Source: CAYONM01 sp964405325 (GTDB lineage Bacteria > Planctomycetota > UBA11346). Taken from it: a DNA stretch of 6,272 nucleotides. The notes beneath the pieces are model-generated. The model searched no databases. It was not told the origin of the DNA and worked only from the letters and a program-made list of their open reading frames with translations. The DNA lies in NCBI GenBank assembly GCA_964405325.1, contig CAYONM010000214.1, positions 1 through 6,272 of the forward strand, in the 5' to 3' direction. Positions 1 through 6,232 of the stretch are shown here, piece by piece (the first letter of the stretch is position 1; each line of letters starts with the position of its first letter). A program made the translations under genes and the position numbers.

Positions 1-46
1 GGCAAAAGATCAAGCGAAATGTAATGTTTATTTTTTGACGGGCCCT
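1..46 (+). repeat. Short interspersed repeat, copy A (cut by window edge)
   Basis: These 46 bases align without gaps to 5905-5950. I count 38 of 46 identities: the first 14 bases are identical, the next 12 match at only 5, and the last 20 match at 19. The repeat starts at the window edge, so it may extend further left, as the 78-bp copy B does. It is AT-rich next to its surroundings. Its last base (46) is also the last base of the TAA stop of the minus-strand gene, so the repeat directly abuts or truncates that gene. No transposase is visible, and the element type is unknown. Confidence 0.75.
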
Positions 47-2100
47 TAGCGCCGCCAGGGATGCAGGGCGCCGTCAATCACCAGGCCGCGCGGGTGCCAG
101 CTTGGCAGCGGATCGAGATTGGCGGGCCAGGTCACTTCCTGACCACCGGGATGCAGACGGATGGCATCGGGATGCTTGATCAAAATGGTATCGACGGACA
201 GGGGCAGGCACCACTCGACCTGATACGGGCATTGGTGATGGGTTCGTTGCTTGGGGCCGACCCAGACCACCTGGCAGGCGTCAGCCGCGGACCAGCAGGC
301 CACGGCGCTGCCATCGGGTGCCAGATGCCAGTATTCGGCAAAGGTCGGCAAGCCGGTCAGGTCGATGCGGCGCTGCAGGCTGCCAAGGCCGACATCGAAA
401 ATGAGCCCCTGCAGATGCCCGGCCAACAATAGCACATGCCCGGGACCGCGGCGCAGATCGTGTTCGGCGATCAGGCCTGGGAGGGAGATCTGCTGTCGCC
501 ACAGTAACTGTTGGTCACGCAGCAGGCGTAGGGTCAGCACCGTGGTACCGCTCTGTCGGCTGCGACGGATCTCAAAGTGGTCAGGGTAGGCGTTTTCAGC
601 CAGGCTTTCGGAGGCCGGTAGAATGGGCGAGGCACCCTGGCGTACCGCTGCCAATGCGGCTTCAGGAACGCGGGGAGCGGCGGAGCTGAGTACCTGGGCC
701 AGACGACTGGTGCGGACCAGGTGCTGCCAGTCCGCCGGATCGGCGAAGGGATCGTCATCAGCGCCCAGGGGGAGCAGGATGTCGGGGGTTTCGGACAGGG
801 CCGGCAAGAGCAGGGACGAGAGCGGACCAGGAATGCCAGTATCGGTCTGGTAATGGGGGCGGGCCAAGCGGTGCAGGGTCTGCAAGCGCTCAGCCGGATG
901 CTGTAGGGCAGCCAATAGCGGGGTGAGGACGGCGTCCAGCTTATCCAGCGGTGCTCCCAAGGCCCATTCCCGCAGCACCGCCGGGCTGGCGTCATCCTGC
1001 CATTGCCAGTGACCGGCGCGGACGGCCTGCAACGGCTGATCCGGGTCCAGGGCTTCGCAGACCCACTGCCGATCGCCTTGTTGCAACACGGCCCGGCCGC
1101 CGCGGATCTGCCACTGCAGGGGACCGGTCAGTTGCAGGCCATGTCGATAGTGGGCCACGACCACTCCCTCTCGTTCGCGCCAGATCTGGCGCTGGCCCAG
1201 CCACAGCCGGTCGCCGTTCTGAAATGGCAGCGGGGCGGCCAGGGGTCTGCTGGGCAAGGGAATGGCAGGCAGCCAGCTGCCGTTGCGCCAGGCGATGGCG
1301 CCGGCTTTCCAGAACCACACGGTGTCGCCTTGCAGGCCCAGAATGGCGCAATCTCTCGGCATAGTCTGCTGTCGTTTGCTACCATCATGCTGCCAGATGG
1401 TGAGCTGCCGGTCCACCTGGACCACGGCCAGCTGGGCGTTCCACCAGACCTGATGGCGTGCTGGCAGTCGCCATTGCCAGAGTGCGCGGCCATCCGGAGC
1501 CAGGGCCAGCAGGTAACCATCATTCTGGCACCAGAAAGCCGATTGTTTGGGCGCCGGTTGGGCTGGCACCAATCGTAGCGGCCCCGGCAGGACCGTGTCC
1601 GGCAGGCCGGTCAGCACCTGCGTGGCCTGTTTGCTGTGGCTGTGGGGTTGGGGGTCGTCCAGCCATTGTTGCCAGGCCAGGAAGGTCGCCAGATCACCAC
1701 GATCGAAGGCGATGTGCAGGCGCTGTTGCAGGCTACTGGCGGCAGCAGGAACGGATCCGAACAGGCTGGGTTGCTGCTGCAGCAGCTCGGATCGCTGCCA
1801 GCGCTGGGTCAGATCGTCTTGGATCCACTGCTGCAGCTCCGCATCGGCCGCTGCCAACAGCGCATTCAGATCCGCCCGCCAATGATGCTGCATGCCGGTG
1901 CGAGGATCGGCGAAGGCCTGCAGGGGGCGCGCCAACAGCGCATCGGGAAGGGCCGCCCATTCGGAGGTATCACCGGTGCTGAGGGCCATCATCGCGTGTC
2001 GGAGCCGCTCCACGTCCGTGCCGCTGGATTGCAGCAGGGGGCAGGCGGCGTCCAGGCCGGTCAGCAGGAGCAGGCAGATCATCACACGCATCACCAGCAT
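46..2100 (-). CDS. Putative exported beta-propeller-like protein, unknown function
   Basis: I do not recognise a named family. The 684-residue protein begins with a hydrophobic stretch (residues 5-19) typical of a signal peptide, with an Ala-x-Ala-like Leu-Asp-Ala site before residue 19, so an extracytoplasmic location is likely. Cys20 follows Asp-Ala-Ala, a poor lipobox. Residues about 25-150 look helical and Gln/Trp-rich. Residues about 186-370 contain repeated short beta-strand patterns with Gly-Asp turns and Trp (for example around 193-210 and 225-240), reminiscent of PQQ-like propeller blades. About 380-490 looks helical, and about 515-680 returns to beta-blade-like sequence with an Ala-Pro-Asp-Gly turn near 594-597. 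Trp is unusually frequent. Met1 has no convincing Shine-Dalgarno; Met4 (base 2091) has a weak AGG 9 bases upstream and may be the real start. The gene is transcribed away from the nifU-like/acnB pair. Its stop codon overlaps repeat copy A, so the C-terminus may be shortened. The reading frame is secure; the function is not. Confidence 0.8.
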   Translation of the reverse strand: MLVMRVMICLLLLTGLDAACPLLQSSGTDVERLRHAMMALSTGDTSEWAALPDALLARPLQAFADPRTGMQHHWRADLNALLAAADAELQQWIQDDLTQRWQRSELLQQQPSLFGSVPAAASSLQQRLHIAFDRGDLATFLAWQQWLDDPQPHSHSKQATQVLTGLPDTVLPGPLRLVPAQPAPKQSAFWCQNDGYLLALAPDGRALWQWRLPARHQVWWNAQLAVVQVDRQLTIWQHDGSKRQQTMPRDCAILGLQGDTVWFWKAGAIAWRNGSWLPAIPLPSRPLAAPLPFQNGDRLWLGQRQIWREREGVVVAHYRHGLQLTGPLQWQIRGGRAVLQQGDRQWVCEALDPDQPLQAVRAGHWQWQDDASPAVLREWALGAPLDKLDAVLTPLLAALQHPAERLQTLHRLARPHYQTDTGIPGPLSSLLLPALSETPDILLPLGADDDPFADPADWQHLVRTSRLAQVLSSAAPRVPEAALAAVRQGASPILPASESLAENAYPDHFEIRRSRQSGTTVLTLRLLRDQQLLWRQQISLPGLIAEHDLRRGPGHVLLLAGHLQGLIFDVGLGSLQRRIDLTGLPTFAEYWHLAPDGSAVACWSAADACQVVWVGPKQRTHHQCPYQVEWCLPLSVDTILIKHPDAIRLHPGGQEVTWPANLDPLPSWHPRGLVIDGALHPWRR

Positions 2101-2192
2101 CCTAGCGGCCGATAGGCCAAAACCAGGAGCGAGCCGGCCGCTGGCCGCGGAGGGCTGAGTGCAAAACCGTATTGTCAGCTTGCCGCCGTTTC

Positions 2193-2210
2193 GACGATGC
2201 CCGGATCGTC
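2193..2210. repeat. Inverted repeat upstream of nifU-like/acnB
   Basis: GACGAT (2193-2198) and ATCGTC (2205-2210) are perfect inverted arms around a 6-base centre. The repeat ends 25 bases before the start codon of the NifU-like gene and overlaps the spacer of the candidate promoter, so it could be an operator. It could also be a chance palindrome, since six-base arms are short. Confidence 0.3.
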
Positions 2211-2220
2211 ATGATATGGT

Positions 2221-2230
2221 GAGGAGAGGA
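2221..2230 (+). promoter_or_regulatory. Ribosome binding site of NifU-like gene
   Basis: The purine-rich GAGGAGAGGA contains two GAGGA-type Shine-Dalgarno cores. The second ends 5 bases before the ATG at 2236. This supports 2236 as the start. Confidence 0.75.
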
Positions 2231-2235
2231 CGTCC

Positions 2236-3048
2236 ATGGATCCGGTGGAATGGTTGGCTGATCATCAGGCGCGACCGCGCAACATGGGCAAACTGTCCAA
2301 TGCCACGGTCATGGCCGAGGTCGGCTCGATCCTGGTGGGTGACGCCTTGCGCCTGTACCTGCGCGTGGCCGACGAGCGCATTGCCGAGGCCCGTTTCCAG
2401 GTCTTTGGCGCGCACAGCATGTTGGGTTCCACCTCGGCCCTGACCGACTGGCTGGTGGGCAAGACCCTGGATGAGGCCGCTGCGGCCACTAGCGCCGATC
2501 TCTGTGCTGCCCTGGACGGCCTCCCCGCCGAGCGGCTGCCGCCCATGCCCTGGGGCCTGGAAGCGCTGCACCTGGCCATCGCCAAGCTGCGCGGCGAGCA
2601 GCTGCCCACCGATATCGAACTGCCGCCGCTGATCTGCCGCTGCCATGGCGTCAGCATCGAGCAGGTCAAAGAGGCCGTGCTCGAGCAGGGCCTGCAAGAA
2701 GTGGACGCCATGGTTGCCGCCACCAACGCCGGCAGCGGCTGCGGCAGTTGCCAGCGCGACATCCAGGACCTGATCGATGAATGCCTGCAGCGTGAACAGA
2801 AGCAGGCTCCGGCGCCACCGCGCGGCCGCATTGGCCTGATGCAGCGCATGCAACGCCTGTTGGGCCAGGAGCTGGGCCAACAGGCCGGTCAGGTCGAGCT
2901 GTGGGATTTCACCGAAGCGCAAGAGGTGGTGATCCGGCCGACCACCAGCATCGAACCAGAACTCGCCCAGGAGCTGGCCGTGCGCCTGGAAACTGCTTTT
3001 CGTCGTGAATTGAGCGACAGCATCCGCGTCTTGCTGTCGAAAGAGTAG
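2236..3048 (+). CDS. NifU-like protein lacking scaffold cysteines, with BFD-type [2Fe-2S] domain
   Basis: The 270-residue protein follows the full NifU layout. Residues about 8-118 match the IscU/NifU N-terminal scaffold: Pro-Arg-Asn-Met-Gly at 14-18, Val-Gly at 29-30, Gly-Asp at 35-36, then an Ala-Arg-Phe-Gln-x-Phe-Gly stretch at 52-58 and Gly-Lys-Thr-Leu-Asp-Glu at 75-80. Where functional scaffolds have Cys, it has Val34 and Ala59, and no Cys in the Pro-Trp-Gly segment near 105-107. Residues about 130-184 form a BFD-like [2Fe-2S] domain with all four ligands (C134, C136, C169, C172). Residues about 200-268 resemble the C-terminal Nfu domain (Gln-Val-Glu-Leu-Trp near 219-223, helix 241-266) but lack its Cys-x-x-Cys. 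It should bind one [2Fe-2S] cluster, and classical cluster assembly looks impossible. Its stop lies 11 bp before acnB, so the two are probably co-transcribed. A role in AcnB cluster maintenance, electron supply or redox sensing is inference from position. Confidence 0.85.
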   Translation: MDPVEWLADHQARPRNMGKLSNATVMAEVGSILVGDALRLYLRVADERIAEARFQVFGAHSMLGSTSALTDWLVGKTLDEAAAATSADLCAALDGLPAERLPPMPWGLEALHLAIAKLRGEQLPTDIELPPLICRCHGVSIEQVKEAVLEQGLQEVDAMVAATNAGSGCGSCQRDIQDLIDECLQREQKQAPAPPRGRIGLMQRMQRLLGQELGQQAGQVELWDFTEAQEVVIRPTTSIEPELAQELAVRLETAFRRELSDSIRVLLSKE

Positions 3049-3052
3049 AGGA
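3048..3052 (+). promoter_or_regulatory. Ribosome binding site of acnB
   Basis: GAGGA overlaps the last base of the upstream TAG stop and sits 7 bases before the ATG at 3060. The overlap suggests translational coupling between the NifU-like gene and acnB. Confidence 0.7.
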
Positions 3053-3059
3053 CCCCGCC

Positions 3060-5618
3060 ATGTTGGAAACCTACCGAGCCCATCTCCAGTACCGCGCCGC
3101 CGACGGCGTGGAGCCGCTGCCCCTGGATGCCGATCAGGTCCGTACGCTTTGCACCCTGCTGGAACAACCGCCTGCCGGCGAGCAGCAGACCCTGGTCCAA
3201 CTCTTGGCCGAACGAGTGCCACCTGGCGTCGATCCCGCCGCCCAGGTGAAAGCCGCCTGGTTGGGCGCCGTGGTTGCTGGTAAAACCAGCACGCCGCTGA
3301 TCGATGCAGCGCAGGCCCTCCGTCTGCTGGGGGCGATGATGGGCGGCTACAACATGCCGTATCTGACCCGCGCTCTCACCGGCGAACACGCCGCGATTGC
3401 CGCCAAAATGCTGAGCGGCCTGAGCATGGTGTTCGACAATTTCGAAATCGTGAAGCAGCTGTGTGAAGATGGCAACCAGCATGCCCAGGCCGTCATGCAG
3501 GCCTGGGCCGATGCACTGTGGTTTACGCGGCAAGAGGAGCTGCCGGCGCAAATCGATGGCGTTGTGTATTTTATCGAAGGCGAAACCAATACCGACGATT
3601 TGTCCCCGGCCCAGCACGCCAGCACCCGCTCGGATATTCCGTTACATGCCCAGGTGATGTACCAGAGCCGCGATCCGGACTGCGTGCCGCAGTTGCGCCA
3701 GTGGCGCGAGCAGGGCAAGCGGGTGATCATGTGCGGCGACGTGTATGGTACCGGATCCTCCAGAAAGAGCGCCACCAACAGCCTGCTGTGGTGGATTGGT
3801 CAGGATATTCCCGGTGTCCCCAACAAGCGCAGCAAAGGCGTGCTGCTGGCTTCGATCATCGCACCTATTTTCTTGAACACCATGCGCGACGCCGGCGGCC
3901 TGCCCATTCAGTTGGATGTCTCGGGGTTGAAGACCGGCGATGAGATCTGCCTGGATCTGCTTGGGGGTGAACTGCGTCGCGGCGACGAGGTGGTGACAGC
4001 CTTCGTCCTGGATCCCAACACCATGCGCGATGAATATCGCGCTGGTGGCCGCGTGCCGCTGATCATCGGTCGTGCCCTTACCGGCAAGGCTCGCAAATAT
4101 CTTGGCCTGGACGAAAGCAAGGTCTTCCTCAAGCCGGCGCCGGTCAACGATTCCGGCAAGGGCTATAGCCTGGCGCAGAAGATGGTTGGTCGTGCCTGCG
4201 GCATTGATGGCGTCCGATCCGGCATGAGCGTCGAGCCGAAAATGACCACCGTCGGCAGCCAAGACACCACCGGCCCGATGACCGCCGACGAGATGAAGGA
4301 ATTGGCCTGTCTCACTTTCAATGCCGACCTGGTCATGCAGAGCTTTTGCCACACCGCCGCCTACCCGAAGCAGGTCGACGTAAAAATGCACCGTTGGCTG
4401 CCGCAATTCATGGTCGAGCGCAACGGCGTCGCCCTGCGGCCGGGCGATGGCATCATCCACAGCTGGCTCAACCGCATGCTGCTGCCAGACACCGTCGGCA
4501 CGGGTGGCGACAGCCATACCCGCTTCCCCATCGGCCTCAGCTTCCCAGCCGGATCGGGCCTGGTCGCCTTCGCCGCTGCTCTGGGCATGATGCCCTTGGA
4601 CATGCCCGAATCGGTCCTGGTCCGCTTCACCGGCGAACGGCAGCCGGGCATCACCCTGCGCGATCTGGTCAACGCCATCCCCTATTACGCCATGCAGGAT
4701 GGCCAGCTGACCACGGGCAAGAACAAGAAGAATGTCTTCGCCGGTCGCATTCTGGAAATTGAAGGCCTGGAGCACCTCACCGCCGAGCAGGCCTTCGAAT
4801 TGTCCGACGCCTCGGCCGAGCGTTCTGCCGCTGCCTGCGCCGTAAACCTGTCCCAGGAATCGGTCGCCGACTACCTGCAGTCCAACGTCAGCATGCTGCG
4901 CGCCATGTTGGCCGACGGTTACGGTCACAAGAACACCATCCAGCGCCGGGTCGAAAAAATGGAATCCTGGTTGGCAAAGCCGGAGCTGCTGCGCGCCGAT
5001 GCCGACGCCGAATACGCCTACGTTCTGGAAATAGACCTCGCCACCCTCACCGAGCCCATCCTCGCCTGCCCCAACGACCCGGACAAAGTCGCGTTATTGA
5101 GCGAGCACGCCGGCACCACCGTGGACGAGGTCTTCATTGGCAGTTGCATGACCAACATCGGCCATTTCCGTGCCGCCGCCAAGGTTTTGGAAAAGAGCGG
5201 CACGGAATACGTCGCCAATACCCTGTGGGTCTGCCCGCCGACTCGCATGGACGAATTGGCTTTGCAGAAGGAGGGCCTGTACGCCCTGTTCGGCAAAATG
5301 GGCGCGCGTTGCGAAATTCCCGGTTGCTCCCTGTGCATGGGGAACCAGGCCCGCGTCCGCCCTGGCGCCACGGTCTTCAGCACCAGCACCCGCAATTTCA
5401 ACAACCGCATGGGCCGCGACGCCCAGGTCTACCTGGGTTCCGCCGAACTGGCCGCCGTGATCAGCCTCATGGGCCGAATCCCCAGCGTCGAGGAATATCG
5501 CGAGCACATGGCCGCCTACGTCGACCCCTTCGCTGCCGACATCTACCGCTACCTGGACTTCCGCCACGACGAAGCCCGTGTCGTCGATTTTTCCGTTGCC
5601 GCGGACAGCTACGCCTGA
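3060..5618 (+). CDS. acnB: Aconitate hydratase B (bifunctional aconitase/2-methylisocitrate dehydratase)
   Basis: This cytoplasmic [4Fe-4S] enzyme isomerises citrate to isocitrate via cis-aconitate in the TCA cycle. AcnB proteins can also hydrate 2-methyl-cis-aconitate in the methylcitrate cycle. The 852 residues are close to the 865 of E. coli AcnB and collinear with it from the first residues (Met-Leu-Glu-x-Tyr-Arg). The order is AcnB-type: an N-terminal HEAT-like domain (about 1-155); the swivel domain next, with Gly-Glu-Thr-Asn-Thr-Asp-Asp near 173-180 and Gly-Thr-Gly-Ser-Ser-Arg-Lys-Ser at about 230-237; then the catalytic domains. All three cluster ligands are present: Cys696 in Gly-Ser-Cys-Met-Thr-Asn, and Cys756 and Cys759 in Gly-Cys-Ser-Leu-Cys-Met-Gly-Asn. 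Active-site stretches such as Gly-Gly-Asp-Ser-His-Thr-Arg (near 483) are intact, so the enzyme should be active. It is the second gene of a two-gene unit and is followed by an intrinsic terminator. AcnA is excluded because the swivel domain precedes the catalytic core. Confidence 0.98.
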   Translation: MLETYRAHLQYRAADGVEPLPLDADQVRTLCTLLEQPPAGEQQTLVQLLAERVPPGVDPAAQVKAAWLGAVVAGKTSTPLIDAAQALRLLGAMMGGYNMPYLTRALTGEHAAIAAKMLSGLSMVFDNFEIVKQLCEDGNQHAQAVMQAWADALWFTRQEELPAQIDGVVYFIEGETNTDDLSPAQHASTRSDIPLHAQVMYQSRDPDCVPQLRQWREQGKRVIMCGDVYGTGSSRKSATNSLLWWIGQDIPGVPNKRSKGVLLASIIAPIFLNTMRDAGGLPIQLDVSGLKTGDEICLDLLGGELRRGDEVVTAFVLDPNTMRDEYRAGGRVPLIIGRALTGKARKYLGLDESKVFLKPAPVNDSGKGYSLAQKMVGRACGIDGVRSGMSVEPKMTTVGSQDTTGPMTADEMKELACLTFNADLVMQSFCHTAAYPKQVDVKMHRWLPQFMVERNGVALRPGDGIIHSWLNRMLLPDTVGTGGDSHTRFPIGLSFPAGSGLVAFAAALGMMPLDMPESVLVRFTGERQPGITLRDLVNAIPYYAMQDGQLTTGKNKKNVFAGRILEIEGLEHLTAEQAFELSDASAERSAAACAVNLSQESVADYLQSNVSMLRAMLADGYGHKNTIQRRVEKMESWLAKPELLRADADAEYAYVLEIDLATLTEPILACPNDPDKVALLSEHAGTTVDEVFIGSCMTNIGHFRAAAKVLEKSGTEYVANTLWVCPPTRMDELALQKEGLYALFGKMGARCEIPGCSLCMGNQARVRPGATVFSTSTRNFNNRMGRDAQVYLGSAELAAVISLMGRIPSVEEYREHMAAYVDPFAADIYRYLDFRHDEARVVDFSVAADSYA

Positions 5619-5663
5619 GTCCAGGCCCGGGATCGCTGGCGTTGCGCCTGCCTCAGTCAAATC

Positions 5664-5692
5664 AAGCAGACCGCCAAGCGGTCTGCTTTTTT
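5664..5692 (+). terminator. Rho-independent terminator after acnB
   Basis: A perfect 10-bp stem (AAGCAGACCG at 5664-5673, CGGTCTGCTT at 5679-5688) closes a 5-base loop and runs into six T residues (5687-5692). It begins 45 bases after the acnB stop, so it should end the nifU-like/acnB transcript and insulate the sulfatase remnant downstream. Confidence 0.93.
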
Positions 5693-5737
5693 GTAGCAAG
5701 AAGGCACCCTCGCAAAGGCCCCAATCAATAACAGGAC

Positions 5738-6232
5738 GTGCAGCGCGGCCGCGGGGGGTGTTACCGCAGCTCCGACAGCAAGATCCAGACCCAGGCCATC
5801 GATCGCATGGCGGCCGAGGGCATGCGCTTCACCAATGCGCACACGCCCTCGGCGGTCTGCACCCCGACCCGAGTATATGTAAGCGATAAGCAACGCAGAA
5901 GGGCGGCAAAAGATCAAGTGAGACGCTACCTTTATTTATTGACGGGCCCTTACGGCCTGCTGACCGGCCGCTACTGCTGGCGTTCACCGCTCAAGCGCGG
6001 CGTCATCATCAAAATGGACGAGCCGCCGCTGATCACGCCGGACCAGCTCACGGTCGCCGATCTGCTGGCTCGATCCGACTACGACACCGCCATGATCGGC
6101 AAATGGCATCTGGGCATGGACTATGGCGAGGCCTGGAACGAACCCTTCCGTGGTAGCCCCATGGACTGCGGCTTCGAAAAATACTTCGGAATCGGATCAT
6201 CGCTGGATCTGCCGCCCTACGGGCACCTCTAA
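5738..6232 (+). pseudogene. Arylsulfatase remnant (alkaline-phosphatase superfamily), interrupted
   Basis: The frame can open at GTG 5738, but recognisable sulfatase sequence runs only from about 5756 to 6220. Seen in order: Gly-Cys-Tyr near the start, Ser-Lys-Ile-Gln-Thr, Ile-Asp-Arg-Met-Ala-Ala-Glu-Gly-Met-Arg-Phe-Thr, the signature Cys-Thr-Pro-Thr-Arg (5858-5872), then after an insertion Tyr-Gly-Leu-Leu-Thr-Gly-Arg-Tyr, Ile-Gly-Lys-Trp-His-Leu-Gly, and Ser-Leu-Asp-Leu-Pro-Pro-Tyr. The signature Cys would be the formylglycine nucleophile of an intact enzyme. Three defects are visible. The N-terminal strand with the metal-binding Asp-Asp and the signal peptide is missing. A 26-codon insertion splits the signature after Arg (5873-5950). 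Homology stops at 6220, with TAA at 6230-6232, so most of the catalytic domain is absent. There is no clear ribosome binding site, and a terminator lies upstream. A working sulfatase is very unlikely. Family assignment is firm; substrate cannot be told. Confidence 0.85.
5873..5950 (+). repeat. 78-bp in-frame insertion containing repeat copy B
   Basis: The sulfatase reads Cys-Thr-Pro-Thr-Arg up to 5872 and resumes Tyr-Gly-Leu-Leu-Thr-Gly at 5951. The 78 bases between have no place in the family and encode 26 extra residues without a stop. Bases 5905-5950 match copy A at 1-46, in the same orientation. By my count GC is about 46%, and AGA, AGG, TTA and GTA codons, rare in the neighbouring genes, are frequent. 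No target duplication is visible: shifting the boundary either way breaks the host sequence, apart from a one-base ambiguity if the host codon was CGT. Short possible stems exist (for example GGGC near 5901 with GCCC near 5946), but no long terminal inverted repeats. Confidence 0.75.

Larger units (their letters stand above)
2101..2235. promoter_or_regulatory. Divergent intergenic region, presumed promoters
   Basis: This 135-bp gap separates two divergently transcribed units and must hold both promoters unless they lie inside the genes. For the plus strand, a weak candidate is TTTCGA (2189-2194), a 17-bp spacer, then TGATAT (2212-2217). It would leave a very short leader, so it is only tentative. 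A GC-rich inverted repeat (CGGCC at 2135-2139, GGCCG at 2143-2147) and a second one at 2193-2210 are present. I saw no convincing IscR or Fur box. Confidence 0.4.

Noticed and set aside
15..48. Terminator for the minus-strand gene
   Set aside because: On the minus strand the GGGCCC palindrome is followed by A-rich, not T-rich, sequence and has no proper stem-loop.
2040..2091. Lipoprotein signal with Cys20 as the lipidated residue
   Set aside because: Asp at position -3 does not fit the lipobox; an ordinary signal peptide with cleavage after Leu-Asp-Ala is more likely.
1636..2115. Plus-strand open frame of 159 codons opposite the exported protein
   Set aside because: It is a shadow of the minus-strand gene, which has a signal peptide and protein-like composition; the plus-strand frame has neither.
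2209..3222. Minus-strand open frame of 337 codons opposite the NifU-like gene
   Set aside because: It overlaps two well-supported plus-strand genes and shows no family resemblance.
3642..4928. Long minus-strand open frame of 428 codons opposite acnB
   Set aside because: It lies antisense within acnB, whose identity is certain. Its composition is that of a shadow frame in GC-rich DNA.
5873..5950. Spliceosomal, group I or group II intron
   Set aside because: The 5' end GTATATGT looks intron-like, but the 3' end lacks AG. The insert is far too short for a self-splicing intron and has no domain V-like hairpin.
5873..5950. Integron attC site or cassette boundary
   Set aside because: I could not find paired core sites (GTTRRRY with its complement) or the expected imperfect palindrome, and no integrase is present.
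5870..5953. Programmed ribosome bypassing across the 78-bp insert
   Set aside because: Bypass elements have matching take-off and landing codons. Here the codon before the insert is CGA and the last insert codon is CCT, so there is no match. The gene is also broken elsewhere.
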